The notes beneath the pieces are model-generated. The model was not told where the DNA came from, did no database searches, and saw only the letters and a list, made by a program, of their open reading frames with translations. 64,000 nucleotides of DNA, taken from positions 248,001 through 312,000 of the forward strand of contig NZ_FOVD01000005.1 in NCBI RefSeq assembly GCF_900115055.1. The letters are read 5' to 3'. Source of the DNA: Chryseobacterium oleae (GTDB lineage Bacteria > Bacteroidota > Bacteroidia > Flavobacteriales > Weeksellaceae). A program made the position numbers and the translations under genes. Shown piece after piece: positions 22,630 through 31,824 of the stretch (the first letter of the stretch is position 1; the number at the start of each line of letters is the position of its first letter).

Positions 22630-23421
22630 ATGGAAGAAAACCGGGTAAAACCTTTTCAGAAATATTCAGGGAGCCACATTTATCATGTGGAAAACTCACT
22701 TGAAGTACAGTTTGGAGAAAAAAAAGGCTTTCACTCATCCTGTAAGCTCAATATACAGGAAACCGAGAATGAAGATCACACCAAAAACTGGCTGATAGAA
22801 AAAATAGAAGGCGCTCCCCTGCCGTTTGAAAACAACTTTTTGGAAATTCTCCATGAACTGGAACAGAGCTCTTATCCTCTTGCAGTGAAAGTGGATGAAA
22901 AAGGTGTGTTTCTCAGTGCTTCAGATCATCAGAAAGTTGTAGAAAACTGGAAGCTGAAAACAGCCGCAATCCAGGAAAAACATCAAAATGCAGAGGTATT
23001 CAGAAATCAGTATCTGAATACTCTGGAAAATGAATCCCTTTTTTACACCAATAAACGGAAAGAGCCCTTCTGGAATCTTCTCTTCTTTGCACCATCTTAT
23101 GTAGACAATGGTGAAAAAACTCATGAAACTTTTACGTGGAACATCAAAGGAATAGGAGATGTGGAATGCGCCGGAACCATCCTGGCCGAACAGAAAGATT
23201 ATGGCTTTGATGCTTTTTTCATCTCAGAAATCAACATTCCAAATGATATAAAAGAGCAAATCGATAAAAAATACCAGCACAGCGCAGAACAGTATACGGC
23301 AACACTTACCATTCAAATGGAATACAACTCTCCGAAGAAGCAGTATTCAAAAAAGAAAGCCGACTTTAGTCTTTCGGATGGAGAAAAAACAGTATACCGT
23401 GAAATAAGCAGTAGTATATAA
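22630..23421 (+). CDS. Protein of unknown function (263 aa)
   Basis: Not recognised. A 263-residue hydrophilic protein rich in Glu, Lys, Asn and Ser without signal peptide, membrane helix or cysteine pairs (one Cys near position 41, another near 182). The middle (about 60-150) looks helical, the ends beta-rich. The start is uncertain: the frame is open back to 22546 with only a TTG at 22573, and an ATG-ATG pair at about 22565 is out of frame by one, so a start-proximal frameshift is possible. It follows the DUF218 gene by 111 bases. Cytosolic location next to an orphan Hcp might hint at an immunity or effector partner, but nothing in the sequence proves it. Confidence 0.65.
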   Translation: MEENRVKPFQKYSGSHIYHVENSLEVQFGEKKGFHSSCKLNIQETENEDHTKNWLIEKIEGAPLPFENNFLEILHELEQSSYPLAVKVDEKGVFLSASDHQKVVENWKLKTAAIQEKHQNAEVFRNQYLNTLENESLFYTNKRKEPFWNLLFFAPSYVDNGEKTHETFTWNIKGIGDVECAGTILAEQKDYGFDAFFISEINIPNDIKEQIDKKYQHSAEQYTATLTIQMEYNSPKKQYSKKKADFSLSDGEKTVYREISSSI

Positions 23422-23442
23422 CTTGATGAGCATAACGAAAAC

Positions 23443-23473
23443 AGCATATCCCAAAAATGGCTATGCTTTTTTT
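23443..23473 (+). terminator. Terminator after the unknown gene
   Basis: AGCATA and TATGCT arms with an inner CC-GG pair, followed by T7. Confidence 0.75.
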
Positions 23474-23642
23474 CTGAAATTTTTAAAGAAAAAAAATTAC
23501 ATATGATAAAGATATAAAACCTGCTTTGTCTGATTTGTAAAAGGAATATTTTCTAAAACAGCCTAATCCTGCCTTAAAATACACTTTAATTACTGGCGTG
23601 TACCGTATTACGTTTTTGTTCATGCATCTCATTAATAATGCT

Positions 23643-23650
23643 TAAATTTG
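23643..23650 (+). promoter_or_regulatory. -7 box of the rocD promoter
   Basis: TAAATTTG fits TAnnTTTG and lies 16 bases before the rocD ATG. The nearest TTTG upstream is 24 bases away, longer than the usual 19. Confidence 0.5.
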
Positions 23651-23666
23651 TCGAAAACCAAAACAT

Positions 23667-24914
23667 ATGTCAACAGCAGCAACAGCAAAAAACTCACAGT
23701 ATTTTATTGACCTTGAAGACAAACATGGAGCGCATAACTATCACCCTCTTCCAGTGGTTCTTGACCGTGGAGAAGGCGTTTTTGTATGGGATGTAGAAGG
23801 TAATAGATATTATGATTTTCTTTCAGCATACTCTGCTGTGAACCAAGGACATTCTCACCCGAAAATTGTAGCCGCATTAGTGGAACAGGCCCAAAAACTG
23901 GCTCTTACTTCAAGAGCATTCTACAATTCGAAATTAGGTGAGTACGAGCAGAAGATCACTACCCTTTTCGGATTCGATAAGGTTCTGCCTATGAATTCCG
24001 GAGCTGAGGCCGTAGAAACTGCCGTAAAACTGGCCAGAAAATGGAGCTATGAGGTAAAAGGAATTTCAGAAAATGCAGCCAAGATCATCGTTTGTGAAAA
24101 TAATTTCCACGGAAGAACAACTACTATTGTTTCTTTCTCCAATGATCCTGATGCCAACCTGAACTATGGTCCTTTCACACCAGGATTCATCAAGATTCCT
24201 TACAATGATACTACAGCATTAGAAGAAGTATTAAACAGAGAAGCAGGAAATATCGCCGCATTTTTAGTGGAACCTATTCAGGGTGAAGCCGGTGTGTATG
24301 TTCCGGACGAAGGTTTCCTGAAAAATGCTTCCGAGCTATGTAAAAAACATAATGTCCTTTTCATCGCAGACGAAGTTCAGACCGGTATCGCAAGAACAGG
24401 ACAGCTGATCGCTTGTCACCACGAAAATGTACAGCCGGATATTCTGATCTTAGGGAAAGCCCTTTCCGGAGGCATGTATCCCGTATCTGCAGTATTGGCT
24501 AATGATTCCATCATGAATGTTATTAAGCCCGGACAACATGGCTCTACGTTCGGAGGAAACCCGATTGCGTGTGCTGTGGCAGTAGCCGCTTTAGATGTGG
24601 TGGCGGATGAACAACTTTCAGAAAGAGCAGAGCAGCTTGGGCAGCTTTTCAGATCAGAAATCGAAAAAATCATTGAAAAGAACAGTCTTATTACCAAAGT
24701 AAGAGGGAAAGGTCTTTTAAATGCTATTCTGATCAACGATACTCCGGACAGCTCTACAGCATGGAATCTATGCTTACAGTTAAAAGAAAACGGCCTTCTT
24801 GCAAAACCTACCCACGGAAATATCATCAGATTGGCACCACCTTTGGTAATTACTGAAGAGCAGCTTTTAGACTGTGTCAAAATCATTGAAAAAACTATTA
24901 CAGAATTTCGTTAA
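23667..24914 (+). CDS. rocD: Ornithine--oxo-acid transaminase
   Basis: PLP enzyme that converts ornithine and 2-oxoglutarate to glutamate semialdehyde and glutamate, linking arginine breakdown to proline. The 415 residues show the class III aminotransferase pattern: [56 protein letters not shown] and the PLP lysine Lys264 in [10 protein letters not shown]. The OAT-specific N-terminus ([16 protein letters not shown]) separates it from acetylornithine aminotransferase. Its stop shares a base with the start of the next glycosyltransferase gene (TAATG), a coupling that is functionally unexplained. Confidence 0.95.
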   Translation: MSTAATAKNSQYFIDLEDKHGAHNYHPLPVVLDRGEGVFVWDVEGNRYYDFLSAYSAVNQGHSHPKIVAALVEQAQKLALTSRAFYNSKLGEYEQKITTLFGFDKVLPMNSGAEAVETAVKLARKWSYEVKGISENAAKIIVCENNFHGRTTTIVSFSNDPDANLNYGPFTPGFIKIPYNDTTALEEVLNREAGNIAAFLVEPIQGEAGVYVPDEGFLKNASELCKKHNVLFIADEVQTGIARTGQLIACHHENVQPDILILGKALSGGMYPVSAVLANDSIMNVIKPGQHGSTFGGNPIACAVAVAALDVVADEQLSERAEQLGQLFRSEIEKIIEKNSLITKVRGKGLLNAILINDTPDSSTAWNLCLQLKENGLLAKPTHGNIIRLAPPLVITEEQLLDCVKIIEKTITEFR

Positions 24915-25669
24915 TGAAGTTATCAGTCTGTTATATTGTTTTAAATGGGGAAAGAGTCATTGAGCAAAGTATCAGTAGCATCCATGAGATCGCTGATGAG
25001 ATCATTGTCGTTGATTCTTTTTCCACAGACAAAACTGAGGAGATCTGTAGCGGGTTTCCGAAAGTAAAATTTATCAGAAAAAAATTTCTCGGCTTCGGCT
25101 GTCAGAAAAACTATACCCTGTCTGAAGCTTCGGGAGAATGGATTTTGTTCCTTGATTCCGACGAAGTTCCGGACGAAACGGCAGTAAATGCTATTAAAGA
25201 AATTTTAAAAAGTGCCAATCCTCCCTATAAAGTCTATGAGATTCACTTCAACAATATCTTACTGAAGAAAACCATAAAATATGGCGGTTGGGGTAACGTG
25301 TGGAGAGAAAGATTTTTCAAAAAAGGTCACGGAAAATATACCGATGATCTGGTACATGAATGTTTTATCACTCAGGATAAAAAAGGAAAACTACCGGGAA
25401 ATATCAATCATTATACCTATAAAAGTATCGCCCATCATATTGAGAAAATCAATAATTACACCCAATTGATGGCCGAAAAAAAGGTTTTGAACGGAAAATC
25501 GGTATCCCTTTTTAAAATTATTTTTTCTCCCTTTTACGATTTTACGAAGACCTATTTTTTCAAACTGGGTTTTCTGGATGGTGTGGCCGGATTTTATATC
25601 TCAATCACAGGAGCATTTTACACATTCCTGAAATATATCAAGATTAACGAGATTTACAAATTCAAATAA
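24914..25669 (+). CDS. Glycosyltransferase family 2 (WaaE/KdtX-like)
   Basis: A 251-residue GT-A enzyme like the LPS core beta-1,4-glucosyltransferases. The nucleotide-sugar site is seen as SVCYIVLNGERVIEQSISSI at the N-terminus, VVDSFSTDKT, and the DxD-type metal motif FLDSDEVPDE near residue 78. The C-terminal 50 residues have amphipathic or weak hydrophobic stretches that may sit on the inner membrane. Translation is coupled to rocD. Acceptor not predictable. First of several glycan genes through 35.6 kb. Confidence 0.88.
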   Translation: MKLSVCYIVLNGERVIEQSISSIHEIADEIIVVDSFSTDKTEEICSGFPKVKFIRKKFLGFGCQKNYTLSEASGEWILFLDSDEVPDETAVNAIKEILKSANPPYKVYEIHFNNILLKKTIKYGGWGNVWRERFFKKGHGKYTDDLVHECFITQDKKGKLPGNINHYTYKSIAHHIEKINNYTQLMAEKKVLNGKSVSLFKIIFSPFYDFTKTYFFKLGFLDGVAGFYISITGAFYTFLKYIKINEIYKFK

Positions 25670-25691
25670 TATCTTTTGAATTAAAAAATAT

Positions 25692-25736
25692 AAACAGCCG
25701 GACTGCATTACTCTAATTGCTTCCGGCTGTTTTTTT
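25692..25736 (+). terminator. Terminator after the GT2 gene
   Basis: AACAGCCGGA and TTCCGGCTGTT arms, an 18-base loop and a T7 run. Confidence 0.85.
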
Positions 25737-25752
25737 ATGACCGTTCTTTATC

Positions 25753-25780
25753 TAACCTGAGTTCGGGATAAGAGTTTTTT
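25753..25780 (+). repeat. Dispersed 28-bp repeat, copy 2
   Basis: Contains CCTGAGTTCGGGATAAGAG and a T6 run; nearly identical to the copy at 2936-2963. It lies just beside a degraded coding remnant on the minus strand, consistent with an old insertion at this site. Confidence 0.55.
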
Positions 25781-25783
25781 ATT

Positions 25784-25933
25784 TTAATGAGGGAAAGGAA
25801 GTCTGAAACTTACCCGGATCTGAATAGTTCTGCTATCCTTGACAGGATATTTTATCCAAAGTTCATATGGTTTAACAGTATTCTGTACTTCTTTTAAAAC
25901 GCAACTGGTTGTAGATAGTCGGATACCCTTTGT
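25784..25933 (-). pseudogene. Possible 3' remnant of a degraded gene
   Basis: The minus strand reads 49 sense codons with no ATG, ending TAA at 25784-25786. The composition is protein-like (contains EVQNTVKPYELWIKYP and ends VSFRLPFPH), but an in-frame stop precedes it. No homolog recognised. Together with the adjacent dispersed repeat it suggests the worn end of a lost gene. From here to 26206 nothing else coding was found; the gap is AT-rich. Confidence 0.25.
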
Positions 25934-26206
25934 TTATCTTTTAACAGCCTTTATCCGGCCTTACTTTCTTTAGCTTTGTCATCAACTGTTCAAGCTTTTA
26001 AATCTTATTTTAATGTATTTTTAAGCTAGCGCATCTAATAATTAATTAAATTTGAGGATTGTAACAGATGTCTGTTTATGTAGACTCATCTACTATTCAA
26101 GGAATAAATTAGTCAGTAAATAAAAACAATAGAATTATATGGATCGTTGGCAATTTTTATCGGTATAAATTCCATAAAACATACGATTTTCAAAATTCAT
26201 ATAACC

Positions 26207-26950
26207 ATGCTCAGATTTGCTAAAAGGACACTTGGATTTTCAAAAGAGGAGAGTGTCCGCATCCTCATGTATCATAAAATACTTCCGGAGAAAGAAATTT
26301 CCGGTAAAGATTGTCTGACCGTCTCTGCTGAAAGTCTGGAAAAGCAGTTCCAATATATTAAAAGCCACTACAATACCTTATTTTTCAATGATCTTAATAA
26401 AGACCAAACATTGAAACATAAGCTTATTCTTACTTTCGATGACGGCTATCTCAACAATCTTCAGTATCTGGTTCCCTTATTGGAAAAATATCAGCTGAAA
26501 GCTACGATCTTCATCCCTACCGGGCTTATCTCGAATGATCAGTCAGACAAAAAACGCGAAATGATGACATTCGATGAGATCAAATCTCTTAATCCTGAAC
26601 ATGTAGAGATTGCGTTACATAGCCACACCCACCGAAACTATTCACAAATCTCGCTGCAGGAAGCTGCTGAAGATATTCAGGAAAACATCCGCACCCTGGA
26701 GGAAAAACAAATTCCTTTTACGAGAGTACTCGCCTACCCTTACGGTAAGTTTCCTAAGAAAGGTGAACAGAAAAAACAATTCTTTTCCATACTTGAAAAA
26801 GCAGGAATCACTTCGGCGGTACGTATCGGCAACAATATTGCCTATTACCCATGGAAAAATAAATTTGAGATCAAAAGAATCGATATCAAAGGGGGCGACA
26901 GCTTTGATATTTTCAAATGGAAATTAAGGCTCGGGAAAATCAAGCTTTAA
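26207..26950 (+). CDS. Polysaccharide deacetylase family protein
   Basis: A 247-residue carbohydrate esterase 4-type enzyme that removes acetyl groups from a surface or cell-wall sugar. The NodB motifs are visible: TFDDGY with the catalytic base and metal Asp, HSHTHRNYS as the metal-binding His pair, and a later AYPYGKFP. Start at 26207 (MLRFAKRTLG); the frame runs 20 codons further to a TTG but without support. A weak basic N-terminus and no clear signal peptide suggest a cytosolic or membrane-facing location. Its end overlaps by four bases the convergent glycosyltransferase at 26947. Confidence 0.88.
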   Translation: MLRFAKRTLGFSKEESVRILMYHKILPEKEISGKDCLTVSAESLEKQFQYIKSHYNTLFFNDLNKDQTLKHKLILTFDDGYLNNLQYLVPLLEKYQLKATIFIPTGLISNDQSDKKREMMTFDEIKSLNPEHVEIALHSHTHRNYSQISLQEAAEDIQENIRTLEEKQIPFTRVLAYPYGKFPKKGEQKKQFFSILEKAGITSAVRIGNNIAYYPWKNKFEIKRIDIKGGDSFDIFKWKLRLGKIKL

Positions 26951-28026
26951 TTCAGAAGCTCCTGGTACAATTTTTCATATGCTCCGGCCATCTCCAGATA
27001 TCCGAACTTCAGGGCTCTTTCCTTCAACTGAGAGGCATATTCGTCTGTTTTAGAGCCATACATCTGCATTCCGGAAGCATAGACATGCTGCATATGTTCT
27101 GCGGAAAAATCATCAAAATAAAAAGCCAGATCCCCTCCTATTTCAGGAAGACTCGTCAGCTTGCTTAAAAAGACAGGTTTTCCAAAATACATCGCTTCTA
27201 CAGGTGGAATTCCGAAGCCCTCTGCCAATGACGGGTGACAATATGATTCACAATGCTGCAAAAGGAAATATTTTTCATTGTTATCTACATTTTCCAGGAT
27301 ATGTACCCTGTCTTCCAATCCCAGCGTTTTTATTTTTTCCAGAAATTTTTCTTTATAGGCTGATTTTGCCGAAGAAGTGACCAGCACCAATTCTCTGTCA
27401 TTTTTTGAAATAAGATCCAGAAGAACTTCCTGATTTTTTTTTGGGAAAAGCACCCCGATGTTTAAAATATATTTTTTTCCGATAAAACTGTATTTATTTT
27501 CAGAGCTGAAGTCTGTCGTTTCAGGAAAAATCAGTCCGTTGTAGATCACTTCTACTTTCACATTTTTTTTTAGTGTAAAAAGTTCTCTGTTTTTAAGAAA
27601 GTCTTCTTTTACAAATTCTGAGATGCAGACCACAGCATCTGCATTTCCGATGTTTTTCTGAACAAGCTTTGTCGTTTTCGCAATTTTCTGTTCAGAACTG
27701 TTGTCGTGAAGAAAATTAAGGTCATGGAGCGTAACTACCTTTTTTTGCCCGCTTTTAATCGTATGAAAATAGTCAGAAAGCTGATGTGCTGTATGAATAA
27801 GTGAAAAAGATCCGGTATTGACAGAAATTTTCTTTTGCCAAAACTTCCAGTCGATCATTTTAAATTTTTTTTTCGTGTCCGGAATATTTTTTTTTGGACC
27901 ATAAAAAGTATACTCAAAATCAGAGCCTTTTTCGTCCAGACCCTTTATTAATGAAACACATACGTTCGCAATTCCAGACTTCGGGTACTTCAATCTTTCA
28001 GCATCAATTAAAATTTTCTTTATCAT
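26947..28026 (-). CDS. Glycosyltransferase family 4 (GT-B fold)
   Basis: A 359-residue retaining glycosyltransferase of the GT4 type. The C-terminal domain carries KKYILNIGVLFPKKNQEVLLDL, then EGFGIPPVEAMYFGKPV, the donor-binding E-x7-E region. Mannosyl- or glucosyl-transferases of LPS and capsule clusters look like this. The start is put at 28026 (MIKKILIDAERL): a TTG at 28047 and an ATG at 28044 lie on or against a minus-strand -7 box (28045-28052). Divergent from the gene at 28086 across a very short gap with two overlapping promoters. Confidence 0.88.
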   Translation of the reverse strand: MIKKILIDAERLKYPKSGIANVCVSLIKGLDEKGSDFEYTFYGPKKNIPDTKKKFKMIDWKFWQKKISVNTGSFSLIHTAHQLSDYFHTIKSGQKKVVTLHDLNFLHDNSSEQKIAKTTKLVQKNIGNADAVVCISEFVKEDFLKNRELFTLKKNVKVEVIYNGLIFPETTDFSSENKYSFIGKKYILNIGVLFPKKNQEVLLDLISKNDRELVLVTSSAKSAYKEKFLEKIKTLGLEDRVHILENVDNNEKYFLLQHCESYCHPSLAEGFGIPPVEAMYFGKPVFLSKLTSLPEIGGDLAFYFDDFSAEHMQHVYASGMQMYGSKTDEYASQLKERALKFGYLEMAGAYEKLYQELLN

Positions 28027-28044
28027 TATGGCCAGGCTTTGCAT

Positions 28045-28081
28045 CAAAAATATAAATTTAAATATGAAATTTTTATTTTTG
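28045..28081. promoter_or_regulatory. Overlapping divergent promoters between two glycosyltransferase genes
   Basis: TATTTTTG occurs on the minus strand at 28045-28052 and on the plus strand at 28074-28081. The plus-strand box ends only 4 bases before the ATG at 28086, so that mRNA would be leaderless or nearly so. No TTTG lies 19 bases upstream of either box. Confidence 0.5.
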
Positions 28082-28085
28082 CAGT

Positions 28086-29063
28086 ATGAAAATTTGTTTA
28101 ATCAGCTTCGATTTCTGGCATTATGATGAGCACATAGTGGAAAAACTGAGTGATAGAGGCATTCAGGCGTGCCATATCAACATCGGAGCCTTTACCCATA
28201 AAAATACTGGTGAGCGTATAAAAAACACTTTCAGCAAAATTTTTCTGGGCAAAAACCCCAAATATTACAAAAGACAAAGTTTCATTCTTGAATCTCTGGA
28301 AAAAATCGGAAAACAGGATCAGATTCTGGTCATCAATCCTGAAGCTATTGACGAAAGCATCCACCAAAAGATCAGAGAATATGCAGACCGTAACATCGCC
28401 TACCTTTACGACAGCATGGCCAGGAATCCTGCTACACACCTTCTGCACTATTTTGACACTATATTTTCTTTTGACGATAATGATGTAAAGAATTTCGGAT
28501 TCGAAAAAATCACCAATTATAATTATCTCGATCATGTTCCGGCATCCAAACAGCGTCCGAAACTAGATCTGTTCTATATCACGTCCTACGATCAGAAAAG
28601 ACTTTCTGCGCTCAATCTTCTGATCAACAGGCTTTGCCCGATGAAAGTTAAGTTTGAAGTGTATATCGCAGGAAAGAAAGGCTGGAAAAACAAGCTGAAC
28701 CAGATCATTGACAAAAAAAATATTGAAATTTTAAAATTCGGAAGAAAAAAAATACCACATCATGCTCTTCCCACTTATTATAAAAACACCAAGGTTATTC
28801 TTGATCTGATGCGTGCCGACCAGACGGGACTAAGTTTCAGGATATTTGAAGCGATGGCTCTGGAGAAAAAGGTGATCACCGATAATCCTACCATTAAAAC
28901 TTATGATTTTTACAATCCTAATAATATTTTGGTGCTGGATAAGAATTTCCGCAATGTAAAAAAAGAATTTTTCAATACGCCATACGAAAAGCTGCCTGAA
29001 GAAGTTTATTATAAGTATACACTCGACCATTGGGTAAACACAGTATTTAAACTGAATTCATGA
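28086..29063 (+). CDS. CgeB/RfaS-like glycosyltransferase
   Basis: A 325-residue protein without a standard GT signature, but the C-terminal half (TYYKNTKVILDLMRADQTGLSFRIFEAMAL, then VITDNP) matches the CgeB-like glycosyltransferase domain seen in RfaS-type LPS proteins. The N-terminus (KICLISFDFWHYDEHIVEKL) fits the first Rossmann half of a GT-B fold. Likely cytosolic and peripheral to the membrane. It is coupled by an ATGA overlap to the next GT4 gene. Substrate not predictable. Confidence 0.72.
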   Translation: MKICLISFDFWHYDEHIVEKLSDRGIQACHINIGAFTHKNTGERIKNTFSKIFLGKNPKYYKRQSFILESLEKIGKQDQILVINPEAIDESIHQKIREYADRNIAYLYDSMARNPATHLLHYFDTIFSFDDNDVKNFGFEKITNYNYLDHVPASKQRPKLDLFYITSYDQKRLSALNLLINRLCPMKVKFEVYIAGKKGWKNKLNQIIDKKNIEILKFGRKKIPHHALPTYYKNTKVILDLMRADQTGLSFRIFEAMALEKKVITDNPTIKTYDFYNPNNILVLDKNFRNVKKEFFNTPYEKLPEEVYYKYTLDHWVNTVFKLNS

Positions 29064-30247
29064 AAGAAATAAAAAATGTACTTATTGTCACCCGGGAATA
29101 CCAATGTTCCCGCACCCCTAAAGTAGGTGGTACAGGCGTTTTTTATAAAAATTTATGTGCAGAACTTGTGAAGAGAGGAATCTCCGTCCATATTTTCCTG
29201 ATCTCAAAATACACATTTGATATAGAAGAAGATGGTGTAAAGATCCATTCTGTGAAGGATATCTTCAAAGCGAATCCTCTTCTTGAACTGCTAAGGTCTT
29301 TTACCGGAAAAGTGAAAGCTTTCGAACAGATTCATTTTAAAACCTATTTATCGGAGAAAAAAATAATATCCGATACCATAAGTACCTGGATCAGAAAAAA
29401 CAATCTTCATTTTGATATTGCAGAAACACATGACTTTGATGGTTTAGCACTTTCAATTCCTAAAACCATTCCTTATGTGATCCGATGCCATGGCTCCTGG
29501 TCCGTTCTGGAAAAATATTTCGGGTACAAAAAAGTTCATAAAGGAAGAGTCTTCTGTGAAAAAGCAGCTTTTAAAGAATCAAAAAACATTATTACGATCT
29601 CAAAATACAATGAGACGATCAATAAAAGCCTTTTCGACATCAAAAACCCAAGACTGATCTATAATGGCATTGATGAAAAATTCTACAAACCTGAGGAGAA
29701 TGCGGAAATCATTCCTAAATCCGTCTTTTATTTAGGCAATTTATCTTTTGAAAAAGGTGCAGAAACGGTGATCAGTGCTTTTATTCAGCTTAAAAAAAAA
29801 TATCCTGAAGCATCGCTTCATTTCATAGGGAATCCCAATCATTATCCGACCTATATCACTGAGCATATTCCTGATAAAGAGACCCAAAATTCGATCCATT
29901 TTTATGGCAACAAACCGGGGCCGGAAATTGTACAGCTTATCAGCAAGGCAGAGGTCGTGTGCTTCCCCTCCAAAGGTGAAAATTTTAGCTTATCTTTGCT
30001 GGAAGTAATGGCAATGCAGAAACCTGTTGTATGTTCCTCTATAGATTCGTTTAAAGAGATCATACAGGAGCCTGTAAATGGCTTTATTGCTGAGGAAGGA
30101 AACTTCCATGAAAAGATAAGTCTCATTTTTGAAGACGATGATCTGAGAAACAGGATATCACTGAATGCCCGGAAATTAATTGAAACCAGATTTGGCATTG
30201 ATAAAATGGTTGATGAAACCATTCGTTATTACCAGGAAATTATATAG
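29060..30247 (+). CDS. Glycosyltransferase family 4
   Basis: A 395-residue GT-B enzyme. N-terminal glycine motif KVGGTGVFYKNLCAELVKRG (acceptor domain), a C-terminal domain opening with VFYLGNLSFEKGAETVISAF, and the donor site region FPSKGENFSLSLLEVMAMQKPVV. Typical GT4 length. The start overlaps the upstream gene by four bases. Likely adds a sugar in LPS or capsule assembly alongside its neighbours. Confidence 0.9.
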   Translation: MKEIKNVLIVTREYQCSRTPKVGGTGVFYKNLCAELVKRGISVHIFLISKYTFDIEEDGVKIHSVKDIFKANPLLELLRSFTGKVKAFEQIHFKTYLSEKKIISDTISTWIRKNNLHFDIAETHDFDGLALSIPKTIPYVIRCHGSWSVLEKYFGYKKVHKGRVFCEKAAFKESKNIITISKYNETINKSLFDIKNPRLIYNGIDEKFYKPEENAEIIPKSVFYLGNLSFEKGAETVISAFIQLKKKYPEASLHFIGNPNHYPTYITEHIPDKETQNSIHFYGNKPGPEIVQLISKAEVVCFPSKGENFSLSLLEVMAMQKPVVCSSIDSFKEIIQEPVNGFIAEEGNFHEKISLIFEDDDLRNRISLNARKLIETRFGIDKMVDETIRYYQEII

Positions 30248-30313
30248 AAAAGAACAGTCTATGTCCTCCGGAAATAACGACCGAACTTCTTAGGTCATCC
30301 TAAGTTATAGCGT

Positions 30314-31561
30314 ATGAATGCAAAGGAACAAATTGAAAATTTAGAAAAACAGCTTAAAGCACTTAGAAAAAAATATTATATCAAGTCTTTTTTCAGAAAG
30401 GCAAAAAGACTGGTAACAGATTTTTTACCGCTGGATTCTATCCCCTCTCAGTATTGTACAGAAAAAATACTCGTTAGCGAAAAACAGGAGGCAGAACTTT
30501 TTTTGCCTAAAACGTTTGATGCTCCCCAGGTTTCTGTAAAAACACCTAAAAACGCCATAGAGATTCTGGCGCTTAAGGATGTGCTCTGTATTCCCAATTC
30601 CACGTATTTCTTAAACCTGAAAAAAGATAAGATCTTCTATGAAAGATGGCATGATGATGACAGGATAACGTACGTATACAATACGAACAATCTGTTGCAG
30701 CACTCTATGACGCTTGCGAAAGTAAAGAATCATAAGAATGTGTACTATGATGATGAAGCGATTTTCCTGGGTGGAACTTTCACCTTCAACTATTATCATT
30801 TTCTGGTAGATATTCTGTCTAAAGTTGAATTTTTCCAGTATATCCCTGACGCGAAGAACAAACTGATTATTATAGATCAGGATGTACAAAAGGTTGAAAA
30901 TCTGAAAGATCTTCTGATGTTTTTTCTGAAGGATTATAAAATTGTCTTCCTGAGCCACGAAAAAAATTATTATCAGTTTAAAAAGCTGTGGCATATCACC
31001 AGTACCAATTATGCAGTCCCGAATATTATGCCTGGTGTAAAATATGAGGCAGGATTTGCCAAGCTGTCGAAATCTTCTCTGCAGTATCTTAGAAAAATAG
31101 CTTTCGATAATTTAGACCTAAGTAAAGTCCGAATCGAGCCTGTTAAAAAAATATTTATCTCAAGGAGATCCCAATATAGAAAATATAACGATGAGGAAAT
31201 CTTTGAAACGGCAAAAAAATATGGGTTTGAGGAAGTTTTCTTTGAAGATCTCAACATCCACGAACAAATCTACATGGTGAACAACGCTGATTATATCATA
31301 GGACCAAGTGGTGCAGCCTGGACGAACGTTCTGTTTGCAAAAGCCGGAGCTAAGGGACTTAGCTGGTTCAGTTCGGTATGGGGCGATTTTGCTATTTTCT
31401 CTACATTGGCCAAAGAAGTGAATTTCGATCTTAATTTTTATATTTATCCGCAGGATTACGAAGGCTTCCATGAAGATTACCGACTGGATCCTGAAATTTT
31501 TGGGCAATATCTGGGGCAATTAATTGATTTACCCACTGCAGAAATCCAAGCTCCCCAGTAG
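30314..31561 (+). CDS. Glycosyltransferase family 61 (DUF563)
   Basis: A 415-residue protein. A short coiled coil and basic segment (residues 1-40) lead to the GT61 domain: NYYHFLVDILSKVEFF (the family's N-x-x-H), KIFISRRSQYRKYNDEEIF, and the C-terminal GPSGAAWTNVLFAKAG that replaces the usual HGA-type core. GT61 proteins add pentoses or GlcNAc in eukaryotes and act on surface glycans in bacteria. Last glycosyltransferase of the first run; about 260 bases of AT-rich DNA follow. Confidence 0.85.
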   Translation: MNAKEQIENLEKQLKALRKKYYIKSFFRKAKRLVTDFLPLDSIPSQYCTEKILVSEKQEAELFLPKTFDAPQVSVKTPKNAIEILALKDVLCIPNSTYFLNLKKDKIFYERWHDDDRITYVYNTNNLLQHSMTLAKVKNHKNVYYDDEAIFLGGTFTFNYYHFLVDILSKVEFFQYIPDAKNKLIIIDQDVQKVENLKDLLMFFLKDYKIVFLSHEKNYYQFKKLWHITSTNYAVPNIMPGVKYEAGFAKLSKSSLQYLRKIAFDNLDLSKVRIEPVKKIFISRRSQYRKYNDEEIFETAKKYGFEEVFFEDLNIHEQIYMVNNADYIIGPSGAAWTNVLFAKAGAKGLSWFSSVWGDFAIFSTLAKEVNFDLNFYIYPQDYEGFHEDYRLDPEIFGQYLGQLIDLPTAEIQAPQ

Positions 31562-31824
31562 TCTGTTTCCTGAAAAATAACTCACCATTAGCAATTCTAT
31601 TAAAACAGAAAGCCAACTTAAATAAATTCAAACGTATTAGTTTAGGACTCAATTATTTGAAGCAAAAATAAATATATCCTTTTATTTGAATTAATCTTTA
31701 TTTGTTTTCACGTTGTATTCAAAAATAATGTAAATTTCCCGGGTCAAAAAATGATTTTAGACAAGATCATTTTCTGACTTGTTTTTAATTATAAATCAAT
31801 CTGTTATCCAGAAAAAACACAAAT
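31562..31824. other. AT-rich gap, no gene seen
   Basis: About 263 bases with no supported frame. A small inverted repeat (AAATGAT and ATCATTT, about 31748-31775) may help end transcription. No good -7 box was found for the next gene. Confidence 0.3.
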
